A stretch of DNA of 10,001 nucleotides from Bacteroidaceae bacterium (GCA_016302435.1 JAEDNQ010000082.1:1-10001), one strand, 5' to 3'; positions 1-7,005 are shown, numbered from the stretch's first letter. The notes: a model not told the origin generated them from the letters alone. Numbers and translations: made by a program.

Positions 1-40
1 AGAACCCACCAATAAGCATTGTTTGGTGGGTTCTTTTAAT
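1..40 (+). terminator. Terminator-like hairpin at the left edge
   Basis: Bases 1-12 and 23-34 are perfect inverted copies (12 bp, AGAACCCACCAA against TTGGTGGGTTCT) separated by a 10-nt loop, and the plus strand continues TTTTAAT. This fits a Rho-independent terminator for a plus-strand gene lying left of the window. It could also serve the minus-strand GH97 gene, but the sequence beyond base 1 is not visible. The right arm is also the first half of a tandem repeat at 25-64, so it may instead be part of a repeat element. Confidence 0.5.
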
Positions 41-64
41 TACAGGTGGGTTCTATTAATTACA
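25..64. repeat. 20-bp tandem duplication
   Basis: Two adjacent 20-bp units, 25-44 and 45-64, differ at a single base (GGTGGGTTCTTTTAATTACA and the same with A at unit position 11). A diverged third copy (16 of 20 identical) sits at the other end of the window, 9951-9970. Either unit can pair with bases 1-10, so two alternative hairpins are possible. Confidence 0.75.
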
Positions 65-260
65 ATTCTTTTTTTGAATTACCTTTGAGGTCTTTCGTCC
101 TCTCTTCGGCATCTTTATTTGTAAGCTTGACTTCGTCTTCCTCCTCCTCGCTCGGGATAGCATGAGCAAGCTCTGCTCTCCTCTCGCTCGTTCGTCGGTC
201 GCACCATAGCTCGCTATGCTGCTGCGGTCTTACAAATAAATCTGCTCGAATATACGAACC
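60..260 (-). repeat. Structured intergenic element with 12-bp inverted ends and open frames
   Basis: This gene-free stretch downstream of the GH97 gene contains a perfect 12-bp inverted repeat, TTTATTTGTAAG at 114-125 and its complement at 229-240, bounding a 127-bp segment. Inside are shorter hairpins, such as CATAGC/GCTATG around 205-218 and GAGC/GCTC near 164-173. On the minus strand the frame directly after the GH97 stop codon stays open for 66 codons to a stop at 60-62. That conceptual peptide has an acidic SEEEEDE tract and then a Lys/Glu-rich tail, but no start codon. A second minus-strand frame (207 to 115) opens with ATG and encodes 30 residues. Open frames plus inverted ends suggest a dispersed repeat or MITE-like element rather than a gene; no target-site duplication is evident. 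Its repeat status cannot be shown from one window. Confidence 0.45.
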
Positions 261-2273
261 CTACTTTACTACTACAAATCCTCCTTGGTCAGCCATGGTC
301 ACAGTCAGCATGCCTGCCTTCTTGACCTTGAGCTGCTGAAGTTGGGGTTCGTTGCCCTCCTTGAGGTTGTCACTGTAGAGTTGAATGGCATCGCCCTTGG
401 CAAGCATAGGCAACTGAAGCTTGAGGGTGAGCGGCTTGCCCGTGGCGTTGTTACCGGCAATGTACCACTTGTCTCCACTGCGGCGAGCGAGCACAACATA
501 CTGGCCTGGATAGCCGTCGATGTATACTGTCTCGTCCCAAAGAGTTGGCACACTACGCAAGAAGTCCATGCTGACTGCAGGGGCCGGAGCTCCCTTATCC
601 GTCGGTTTGAGGTCACGAGTGGCATCGGTTGGCAGATTTTCTGGAGTGAGGGCAAAGTTTTGTATAGGATTCTGGAAGAGGACACAGGTAGCGAGTTCAT
701 GGCAGTCTGTAGTGCGACGTGTGACACCTCCCGTGTTACCACGGTTGAGATGGCGGTTCATAAAGCATCCGCCGAACTCCATGCAACCGATGGCATTGCG
801 TATGAAGGGGTGGGTCGATGTGTCTTTAGCTTCTTTGTCGGCCGCATGCTGAGTGAAGTAGATGTTCTCGGAGGCTAAGACAGCCTCGCTGCCTACATAG
901 TTGGGGTACATGCGCTCCCATCCGCGAGGTATGGTGCAGCCGTGGAAGATGACCATAAGCCCATAGTCGTTGGCATCAGACAGAATTGCCTCATAGAGGC
1001 GCATTGTCTCCTGCTTGTCGCCACCGAAGAAGTCGACCTTGATGCCCTTTACACCTATCTGCTGCATCCACTTCATTACTTTCTTACGCTCAATGGGATT
1101 GTCCATCTTGTTGATAGGTCCCTGCTCTATGTCATTCCAGTAGCCGCTGGAACTCCACCAAAGGAACACGTCTACCCCCATGGACTGAATGGTCTTGACG
1201 AACTGTGCCATCTTGTCATATCCGATGTTGGTGTCCCACCAGTTATCAATGAGTGTATACTCATATCCCATAGCCTTGGCGAGCTTGGCATATTCGAGGA
1301 GGTCTTTCTCGTTTATGGAGTTGTCTTGCCACACTATCCATGACCAAGTACCCTTGCCATACTTATATTGGCGAGAAGCTTCGTAGCGGGGTTCAACATA
1401 GTCCCAAGGAACTGTTGTCTCTACAATGGGCTTGAGGTCTGAAGCTACAGTGAGTGTGCGCCAAGGTGTGAAGCCAGGCAGTTTCATTGCTGGCTCTACT
1501 GTGCCGTTGCCTCCGTTTTCTTCTGGCATAGGAAACTCTATGGTGTAAAGTCCATCTCCCTTCATGTCTGACAGACGCGAAGCACAGTAGCGGCTGTCAA
1601 CGTCTGTCTCGCTGACGAGCACCCAACCATCCTGCCCTACCTTGAAGAGCGCGGGGAAAGTGTAGCCATGACCATACAGGCTTCGGGTCGACATAGGTTC
1701 ATCATACTTGTATTCTTCCTCATAGGACGGCTTGGTACCCTTCCAGCCTATCATGGCATCGCTCTGTGGTGTGAGGAAGGTCGTGGTATGACTGGGGAAG
1801 TCGAAGCCTGTGGCTTCTTTCATGATTCGGACGGAATATTTCTTTCCGTTGGCCTTACTTGGATGGTTTGGGATGGCATAGCGGAATGCTACATCATTGT
1901 TGCTGACGCGGAACTCCACATCGTATGCATTGCCATCGCCATTTTTTAGCGAGACAACAAGTTGGTTGGAGTTGACATGTACAGAGCTCTTTTTGCTGAC
2001 GCGCAAATCGTAGTTGTACTCAAGATGGGCAGTGCGCTGAGTGACATAGGTGATGCCCTTGGAATAGTCGCCATTGTCGGCCACAAAGCCGAGCGGACTC
2101 TCGTCAAGCATCTGCTTGCCATCGTATTGTACCTGGTAGACGGGCTGGCCACCCTTGATATCTACGGCAACAGTGAGTTTGCCGTCTGGACTGCTGACTG
2201 TGGCTACCTGGGCGTTGAGCATGAGTGATGCCAGGAAGGCAGGCAACACAAGGTAAGGTTTGAGGTTGTTCAT
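261..2273 (-). CDS. Glycoside hydrolase family 97, probable retaining alpha-galactosidase, secreted
   Basis: This 670-residue protein has an N-terminal signal peptide (about residues 1-22, ending LMLNAQ) and no lipobox cysteine, so a periplasmic location is likely. The layout matches GH97: an N-terminal beta-sandwich (about 25-290), a catalytic (beta/alpha)8 barrel (about 300-570) containing LIDNWWD and GIKVDFFGGDKQ, and a C-terminal beta domain ending GGFVVVK. GH97 contains inverting enzymes (SusB type, glutamate base) and retaining ones with an aspartate nucleophile. Here the barrel strand carries D414 in IKVDFF, matching the retaining group, and E469 in LASEN is the likely acid/base. This points to alpha-galactosidase rather than alpha-glucosidase activity, though exact linkage is inferred. 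It is not beside SusC/SusD or regulator genes, so it is not in an obvious polysaccharide-utilisation locus. The DHH phosphoesterase gene lies 120 bp upstream on the same strand. No TAnnTTTG box lies in the gap, so cotranscription is possible. Confidence 0.93.
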   Translation of the reverse strand: MNNLKPYLVLPAFLASLMLNAQVATVSSPDGKLTVAVDIKGGQPVYQVQYDGKQMLDESPLGFVADNGDYSKGITYVTQRTAHLEYNYDLRVSKKSSVHVNSNQLVVSLKNGDGNAYDVEFRVSNNDVAFRYAIPNHPSKANGKKYSVRIMKEATGFDFPSHTTTFLTPQSDAMIGWKGTKPSYEEEYKYDEPMSTRSLYGHGYTFPALFKVGQDGWVLVSETDVDSRYCASRLSDMKGDGLYTIEFPMPEENGGNGTVEPAMKLPGFTPWRTLTVASDLKPIVETTVPWDYVEPRYEASRQYKYGKGTWSWIVWQDNSINEKDLLEYAKLAKAMGYEYTLIDNWWDTNIGYDKMAQFVKTIQSMGVDVFLWWSSSGYWNDIEQGPINKMDNPIERKKVMKWMQQIGVKGIKVDFFGGDKQETMRLYEAILSDANDYGLMVIFHGCTIPRGWERMYPNYVGSEAVLASENIYFTQHAADKEAKDTSTHPFIRNAIGCMEFGGCFMNRHLNRGNTGGVTRRTTDCHELATCVLFQNPIQNFALTPENLPTDATRDLKPTDKGAPAPAVSMDFLRSVPTLWDETVYIDGYPGQYVVLARRSGDKWYIAGNNATGKPLTLKLQLPMLAKGDAIQLYSDNLKEGNEPQLQQLKVKKAGMLTVTMADQGGFVVVK

Positions 2274-2331
2274 AGTTAGTTGGTAATATTAAAAATTATG
2301 GTGTTTATTTGTGTAAGGGGGAGCTAATGAG

Positions 2332-2376
2332 TCTTCCGGATATCCCGGACTTTCCGGTTTTTCCGTGCTTTCCGTT
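2332..2376. repeat. Degenerate 9-bp tandem repeat, five units
   Basis: In the gap between the two minus-strand genes, CCG recurs at 2336, 2345, 2354, 2363 and 2372, exactly every 9 bases, within units close to YTTTCCGGW. The periodicity breaks at the next TTCCGT (CCG at 2387). The first two units contain the palindrome GGATATCC (2338-2345) inside a larger TCCGG/CCGGA inverted pair. The function is unknown; a protein-binding array or a decayed repeat are both possible. Confidence 0.7.
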
Positions 2377-2393
2377 CTTATCTATTCCGTCTC

Positions 2394-3434
2394 TTATTCG
2401 GCCTTCAGCCTCTCGCTCCACTCTTCCAGTGCGCGTTCCGTGATGGCTATTGCTTCCTCCATAGAGCAGTAGAGTCGTCCGCCCGACGCATTTTTGTGGC
2501 CTCCACCATTGTAATACTGTGCGCAAAACTCATTGCACGGGAAGTCGTCTACAGAGCGGGTTGAGATGAGTATCATGTCTTTCTCCGTGTCCTCTCGAAG
2601 GCTAATGCTGAGCTTATGTCCTTTTATCTGAAGAGGCATGTTGACGATGCCCTCCATGTCGCCTTTGACATAGTTGAACTGTGTCAGTTCATCGCGAGTG
2701 ATAGAGAAGTAGGAGGCATGCAGGTCAGAGTACACCTTGAGTTTCTCATAGAGAACATAGCCAAGGAACTTGACTCGGTCGGGAGAGAAGTTGTTTTGGA
2801 TTCGGCGGTTGATGAGATCCTTGTCAATGCCTTTGCGCAGCAGCTCGCTGAGTATTATGAAGACATCTGGATTGTTGCTGTTGTAATTGAAGAAGCCTGT
2901 GTCTGTGGCAAGGCCTGCATAAAGGGACTCTGCTCCTGCAAAGGGCAAAGCATCATATCCGCCGATAGCTGTGATGATACGGAAGATGAGTTCACACGTA
3001 CTTGAAGCGTCGGTGTGTGAGATGACGATGTCTCCCAGCGACTTGTCTGGTCCGATATGATGGTCGACGAGTATCTTCCTGCATCGTGCCTGCATGACTG
3101 GCACTTGCAGTTCGTCGATGCGGCTGGGCACATTGAAGTCAAGGCAACAGATGAGGTCTGCCTGTGATATGACAACATTGGCATGAGTTTTCTGCCTCTC
3201 ATATATTACTATCTTGTCACTGTCTTTCATCCATCGGAAAAAATCAGGAAACAAGTTGGGCACTATGACTGTGACATGTTTGCCTTTGCGAGTAAGATAA
3301 TGATACAATCCGAGCGAAGAGCCTATGGCATCTCCATCTGGTGCTGTATGGCTTACTATAACAACGTTGCGGCACTCATTGAAATATTTTTTGAGTTCAG
3401 ATGTTTCTTGTGGTGTGATTTTATTCTTTAACAT
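2394..3434 (-). CDS. DHH/DHHA1 family phosphoesterase (NrnA-like nanoRNase/pAp phosphatase)
   Basis: With the start at 3434 this is a 346-residue cytoplasmic protein, about the usual length for NrnA-type enzymes. The DHH domain (about 1-190) shows SHTAPDGDAIGSSLG (28-42, metal ligands D33 and D35), D99 in CLDFN, the signature VDHH (D124-H126) and D178 in ATDTGFF. The DHHA1 domain follows, with NGGGHKNASGG (309-319), the substrate-binding GGGH motif. Family members degrade short RNA oligonucleotides from the 5' or 3' end and many also dephosphorylate 3'-phosphoadenosine 5'-phosphate; which substrate matters here is not visible. The frame stays open 22 codons further upstream to 3500, but a TAnnTTTG promoter box lies inside that extension (3459-3466). 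ATG at 3434 (MLKNKITPQE) is therefore the likelier start. The gene is divergent from the coiled-coil gene and upstream of the GH97 gene. Confidence 0.92.
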   Translation of the reverse strand: MLKNKITPQETSELKKYFNECRNVVIVSHTAPDGDAIGSSLGLYHYLTRKGKHVTVIVPNLFPDFFRWMKDSDKIVIYERQKTHANVVISQADLICCLDFNVPSRIDELQVPVMQARCRKILVDHHIGPDKSLGDIVISHTDASSTCELIFRIITAIGGYDALPFAGAESLYAGLATDTGFFNYNSNNPDVFIILSELLRKGIDKDLINRRIQNNFSPDRVKFLGYVLYEKLKVYSDLHASYFSITRDELTQFNYVKGDMEGIVNMPLQIKGHKLSISLREDTEKDMILISTRSVDDFPCNEFCAQYYNGGGHKNASGGRLYCSMEEAIAITERALEEWSERLKAE

Positions 3435-3458
3435 TTTCTTTATTGCTTGTTCGTTTTG

Positions 3459-3489
3459 CAAAGATAGCACAAATATGTCTATCTGACAA
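3459..3489 (-). promoter_or_regulatory. Bacteroidota-type promoter of the DHH phosphoesterase gene
   Basis: On the minus strand, TATCTTTG (3459-3466) is a perfect TAnnTTTG -7 box. A TTG (3487-3489) lies upstream with a 20-nt spacer, the arrangement expected for the -33/-7 promoters of this phylum. Transcription would begin about 10 bases or more downstream of the box, giving a short leader to ATG at 3434. The position excludes the longer upstream start at 3500. Confidence 0.75.
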
Positions 3490-3510
3490 GTATTAGTCAT
3501 CTAAAACTCC

Positions 3511-3547
3511 CAAAAGCGGCCAAAAAATTTAATCTGAGCCACTTTTG
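3511..3547. other. Imperfect inverted repeat in the divergent promoter region
   Basis: CAAAAGCGGC (3511-3520) faces GCCACTTTTG (3538-3547), 9 of 10 positions complementary, across an AT-rich 17-nt gap. It lies between the two divergent promoters, so it could be an operator, but nothing else supports that. The rest of 3435-3688 is AT-rich and holds no gene. Confidence 0.25.
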
Positions 3548-3579
3548 ACAGAGAAATGGAAGTTATATTTGGTTTTTCT

Positions 3580-3609
3580 TTTGTATATGTTCAGATTTTT
3601 GTAAATTTG
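3580..3609 (+). promoter_or_regulatory. Bacteroidota-type promoter of the plus-strand run
   Basis: TAAATTTG at 3602-3609 is a perfect TAnnTTTG -7 box, with TTTG at 3580-3583 as the -33 element and an 18-nt spacer, slightly shorter than usual. The predicted leader to the ATG at 3689 is about 70 nt and contains an AT-alternating run at 3630-3645. No other such box is evident before the downstream genes, so it may drive the whole run. Confidence 0.65.
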
Positions 3610-3688
3610 CAATCTCATAACCAGCACACATATATATATTATATACGTTTACAAAAGGTACGACCGGACAAAATCATATAACATCAAC

Positions 3689-4660
3689 ATGGAAGATACA
3701 AACATCAAGGGCATGAAAGATGACAACAACATCAGCCAGAATTCCGCATCGGAAATATCTGACAGTTCAGAAAACAAGAAAGCTCACAAAGGCCACACAG
3801 GACTTATAATCCTCGGCATCATCACCATCCTAATGGCAGGTGGAGCCGCATGGCTCGCTTACCAACTGGCGGACAAGCAGAAGCAGAACGAGGAGCTGCT
3901 TGAACTGGCCGAACTGGACAAACAGGAGATGGCCATGCAGTACAAGGATTTCGATGCTCAATATGAGATGCTGCAGAGCCAGCTCAGCAACGACAGCCTC
4001 ATAGCGCAGATAGAGCAAGAAAGGCGACACACCCAACAGCTGCTTGAAGAACTGGAGAGAACCAAAGCCACCAACGCTGTAGAGATAAGGAGACTCAAGG
4101 CAGAGATAGCGTCGCTGAGAAAAGTGCTACAAAACTATATCATGCAAGTAGACTCGCTCAACCGCATCAACCAGACTCTCACAGAGGAAAACACGCAGAT
4201 GAAGCAGCAAGTGACACAGGCTAACACAAAGATCAACAATCTGTCAAACGAGCGCAACGAACTGCGCGACAAGGTGGACATTGCCGCACAGCTGGACGCC
4301 ACAGGATTTTGGGTGACTCCCAAGAACAAGAAGAGCAAGGACACAGAGAAGGTGAAGGACGTGAAGAAGTTTGCCTTTGGCTTCACCATAGTGAAAAATG
4401 TCACAGCGGCTAACGGCGAGCGCATCATCTATGCTCGCATACTCAAGCCTGACAATACGGTTATGGGGGCAAAGGGCACCTTCCAGTATGAAAACACATC
4501 TCTCGAATATACAGAGAAGAAATATATAGAATACACAGGCGAAGAAGTGAAGGTCGTGATGTATAGCGACGTGACAGAGTTTCTTGAAGCTGGCACATAC
4601 AAGCTGTTCGTCTTCTGCGACAAGCAGATGATAGGCCAAACTTCTTTCTCTCTGAAATGA
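3689..4660 (+). CDS. Membrane-anchored coiled-coil protein of unknown function
   Basis: I do not recognise a named family for this 323-residue protein. The first 36 residues are hydrophilic and rich in Asn, Asp, Ser and Lys. One membrane segment follows (about 38-60, LIILGIITILMAGGAAWLAY). A long coiled coil then runs through about residues 62-198, rich in Glu, Gln, Lys and Leu with heptad-like spacing. A C-terminal domain (about 203-323) with alternating beta-type strands includes a Lys-rich loop near 210-227 and ends QTSFSLK. There is no signal-peptidase site, so a single-pass inner-membrane protein with the C-terminal domain in the periplasm is likely, though topology is inferred. It is first in the run ahead of rpe and comEC, which may reflect shared transcription only. 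ATG at 3689 was chosen because it follows the promoter and has an A-rich leader; an in-frame ATG at 3713 is an alternative. Confidence 0.85.
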   Translation: MEDTNIKGMKDDNNISQNSASEISDSSENKKAHKGHTGLIILGIITILMAGGAAWLAYQLADKQKQNEELLELAELDKQEMAMQYKDFDAQYEMLQSQLSNDSLIAQIEQERRHTQQLLEELERTKATNAVEIRRLKAEIASLRKVLQNYIMQVDSLNRINQTLTEENTQMKQQVTQANTKINNLSNERNELRDKVDIAAQLDATGFWVTPKNKKSKDTEKVKDVKKFAFGFTIVKNVTAANGERIIYARILKPDNTVMGAKGTFQYENTSLEYTEKKYIEYTGEEVKVVMYSDVTEFLEAGTYKLFVFCDKQMIGQTSFSLK

Positions 4661-4740
4661 GAACAATGAAGCAGACACTTTGCGTGTCCCTCAAAAAAAA
4701 TATTCAACAGCAATATAAAAAAACAGAAACATGGCAATAA
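4657..4740 (+). other. 27-codon mini-ORF bridging the coiled-coil gene and rpe
   Basis: An ATG at 4657 overlaps the TGA stop of the coiled-coil gene in the classic ATGA arrangement. The frame runs 27 codons (MRTMKQTLCVSL, then a Lys/Gln-rich tail) and ends at a TAA at 4738-4740, just inside the rpe start at 4731. The overlaps at both ends would suit translational coupling across the 70-bp gap. The peptide is low-complexity and the frame may be chance, so I do not call it a gene. Confidence 0.3.
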
Positions 4741-5378
4741 TCTCACCATCGCTCCTGTCGGCAGACTTCACGCGACTTGACAGGGACATAGACATGATCA
4801 ACCGAAGCGAGGCGGACTGGCTTCACCTCGACGTGATGGACGGAGTGTTCGTGCCAAACATCAGCTTCGGCTTTCCCGTACTGAAGGGAGTAGCCAAGAT
4901 ATGCAAGAAAAAGCTTGACGTGCACCTGATGATAGTGGATCCAGGTAAGTTCACCGAACAGGTGAAGGCACTGGGAGCATACATGATGAATGTACACTAC
5001 GAGGCATGTCCCCACCTGCACCGCACCATCCAACAGATACACGACGCTGGCATGAAGGCAGGAGTGACCCTCAATCCTCATACGCCCGTTAACGTGCTGG
5101 AAGACATCATCCAGGATGTGGACATGGTGCTACTCATGACGGTCAACCCTGGATTCGGCGGACAGAAATTCATTGAACATTCCATCGAGAAGGTGAAAAA
5201 ACTCAAGAACCTCATAGAGAAGACAGGCAGCAAGGCTCTCATCGAAGTGGACGGAGGAGTAAATGCAGAAACAGGCAAACGACTCGTCGAGGCCGGCACA
5301 GACGTGCTGGTGGCTGGCAGCTACATCTTCGGCACAGAAGATCCTGAAGGAAGGATAAGCCTGCTCAAGGGGCTATAA
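4731..5378 (+). CDS. rpe: Ribulose-phosphate 3-epimerase
   Basis: This 215-residue cytoplasmic enzyme interconverts D-ribulose 5-phosphate and D-xylulose 5-phosphate in the pentose phosphate pathway. It has full family length and a TIM-barrel order of motifs: SPSLLSADF (5-13), LHLDVMDGVFVPN (31-43), DVHLMI (63-68), NPGFGGQKF (139-147, phosphate binding), IEVDGGV (171-177) and VAGSYIFG (194-201). The metal ligands H32, D34, H65 and D174 are present, D34 and D174 being the usual acid/base pair. The start ATG follows a strongly A-rich leader (poly-A tracts at 4693-4700 and 4717-4723) without a Shine-Dalgarno sequence, normal for this phylum. comEC follows after 12 bases, so the two are almost certainly one operon. 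Confidence 0.97.
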   Translation: MAIISPSLLSADFTRLDRDIDMINRSEADWLHLDVMDGVFVPNISFGFPVLKGVAKICKKKLDVHLMIVDPGKFTEQVKALGAYMMNVHYEACPHLHRTIQQIHDAGMKAGVTLNPHTPVNVLEDIIQDVDMVLLMTVNPGFGGQKFIEHSIEKVKKLKNLIEKTGSKALIEVDGGVNAETGKRLVEAGTDVLVAGSYIFGTEDPEGRISLLKGL

Positions 5379-5390
5379 GCTCACGTCATC

Positions 5391-6959
5391 GTGGATTGGC
5401 GCAATTACCCCTTGCTTCTTCCTGCCACTTGTCTCATCGCCGGCATATTGCTGGCAGAGGCACACATAGACAGGATGAGCATGCTATGGCTGCTTTATGG
5501 CAGCGGCATAGCCGTTACAACAATGTTGGGATGCATGGTCAAGAAGCCCACGCCACTCGACATGCCTGGCATACTGCGCTCCCGCATCTTCGGCATAGCA
5601 AAAGCTGTGCTGTTTCTGCTGGCAGGTATGGCTCTATACACAGGACACAGCAAGTCTATGTCTCGACTCACACCGAGAGACTCGTCTGTCTGCCAAGGCG
5701 TCATCTCTGCTGCTGCCAGGGAGAAAGCACGATCGTGGGCTCTGAACATCCAACTGGACAACGGCGCACGCATCGTAACCTACATAGGCAAGAGCAAGTC
5801 CGACCCAGACGGACAACAGACGGATATAAAAGCCATGAATGTAGGGGATACACTGACTGTGATGCTTAAACATGTCACACCTACCGACAGACGCGGAGAC
5901 AGCTTCGACACCTATAGGCGAAGGCTGATGAACAGAGGTATATGCGCCACCGCCTACGTGCCGCCCCACATGTGGAGGCATAAGGCCTGCAAAGCCCCGC
6001 TCACTGCTTCCATGTCTGCAAACAACCTGCAGCATGTCCTGCATAACATCTATGAGGAACATGACATCGACGGGGAGGAAGGAAGCATCATAGAGGCCAT
6101 GACCATTGGAAGAACCGCAGGAATAGACCAACAGACACGCACCATATACTCCCGAGCAGGCGGAAGCCACCTGTTGGCACTCTCAGGATTCCACGTAGGC
6201 ATCGTGATGATGATGCTCCTGCTGCTGACACGCTTCTTTTTGCAATACAGAACGGTCAGGATAGCAACCAATGTTAGCATCATAGCAGCCATCTGGGGCT
6301 ATGCCTACATTGCCGGAATGTCGCCATCGCTCATGCGTGCGACAATAGCATGCACCGTAGTCCTCTCAGGACATATCCTTGACAGGTTCGTCAAACCCTT
6401 CAACGTGTGCCTGACATGTCTCATGATAATGCTCTGCATAGCTCCAGCCGACATCTTCAACATAGGCTTTCAACTGTCCTTTCTCGCCGTTACAGGCATA
6501 TGCGTGACATCCAATCGCATAGAGGAAGAATGCAGCCGATTGCATCGAGGACTCAGGATTATGGCGAACACAGTAGCTATATCCTTTGTTTGTTCACTCA
6601 TGACGGCTCCTGTAGTAGCTCACCACTTCGGATGCGTGCCTTTGTTCTCAGTTGTGACCAACCTGCTGTCTGTAGCCTTTGTCTACGTGATAGTATGCGG
6701 ATGCGCACTCTGGTGGTCCACCCTGTGGATAGACCCTGTCAACAACGTCATAGGCTCAGCCATCACATGGGCTGCAAAGACAATGAATACCCTGATGGAA
6801 TGGATTGCCCATCTCCCGTCGGCCACCATCGAACTGCGACCAGACACAACCACGATATGCATCTACTATCTTATATTAACGATAGCAACATATAAAATCC
6901 TTCAGAAAACAAAAAACAGAAATATACAGAAATGGTTTGACAACACACAGAAGATATAA
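5391..6959 (+). CDS. comEC: ComEC/Rec2-family DNA-uptake channel protein, short form
   Basis: This 522-residue polytopic membrane protein belongs to the family that moves single-stranded DNA across the inner membrane in natural transformation. Two N-terminal membrane segments (about 6-22 and 29-50), a third near 67-83, and a soluble beta-rich region (about 100-200) match the N-terminal ComEC arrangement. The Competence domain follows with its signatures: LLALSGFHVGIV (261-272), GMSPSLMRA (309-317) and FNIGFQLSFLAVTGI (356-370). The protein stops near residue 522 after a hydrophobic segment (about 484-503) and a Lys/Asn-rich tail. It has no C-terminal metallo-beta-lactamase domain, which many longer homologues have. 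The start is GTG at 5391, 12 bases after the rpe stop and in the same frame. The next in-frame ATG would remove the first membrane segment. Whether the organism is transformable cannot be told. Confidence 0.9.
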   Translation: MDWRNYPLLLPATCLIAGILLAEAHIDRMSMLWLLYGSGIAVTTMLGCMVKKPTPLDMPGILRSRIFGIAKAVLFLLAGMALYTGHSKSMSRLTPRDSSVCQGVISAAAREKARSWALNIQLDNGARIVTYIGKSKSDPDGQQTDIKAMNVGDTLTVMLKHVTPTDRRGDSFDTYRRRLMNRGICATAYVPPHMWRHKACKAPLTASMSANNLQHVLHNIYEEHDIDGEEGSIIEAMTIGRTAGIDQQTRTIYSRAGGSHLLALSGFHVGIVMMMLLLLTRFFLQYRTVRIATNVSIIAAIWGYAYIAGMSPSLMRATIACTVVLSGHILDRFVKPFNVCLTCLMIMLCIAPADIFNIGFQLSFLAVTGICVTSNRIEEECSRLHRGLRIMANTVAISFVCSLMTAPVVAHHFGCVPLFSVVTNLLSVAFVYVIVCGCALWWSTLWIDPVNNVIGSAITWAAKTMNTLMEWIAHLPSATIELRPDTTTICIYYLILTIATYKILQKTKNRNIQKWFDNTQKI

Positions 6960-7005
6960 CATACCAAACATAAAACAAAGAAGAAACCTTAAAAGATCAG
7001 AATGT

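Noticed and set aside
25..64. CRISPR array
   Set aside because: Only two directly adjacent repeats with no spacers, so it is a tandem duplication.
285..878. 197-codon plus-strand frame opposite the GH97 gene
   Set aside because: Antisense shadow of a complete, motif-bearing GH97 gene.
261..2273. SusB-type alpha-glucosidase
   Set aside because: The catalytic strand has KVDFFGG with an aspartate nucleophile instead of the glutamate-base arrangement of the inverting SusB group.
2305..2526. Minus-strand 73-residue frame with a collagen-like GKxGKxG run
   Set aside because: Its first part overlaps the conserved 3' end of the DHH gene in another frame, and the Gly-Lys pattern is simply the translation of the 9-bp DNA repeat.
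3630..3645. Phase-variable AT microsatellite in the leader of the coiled-coil gene
   Set aside because: The alternating run is only about ten bases before an interruption and lies in a generally AT-rich leader, too short to argue for phase variation.
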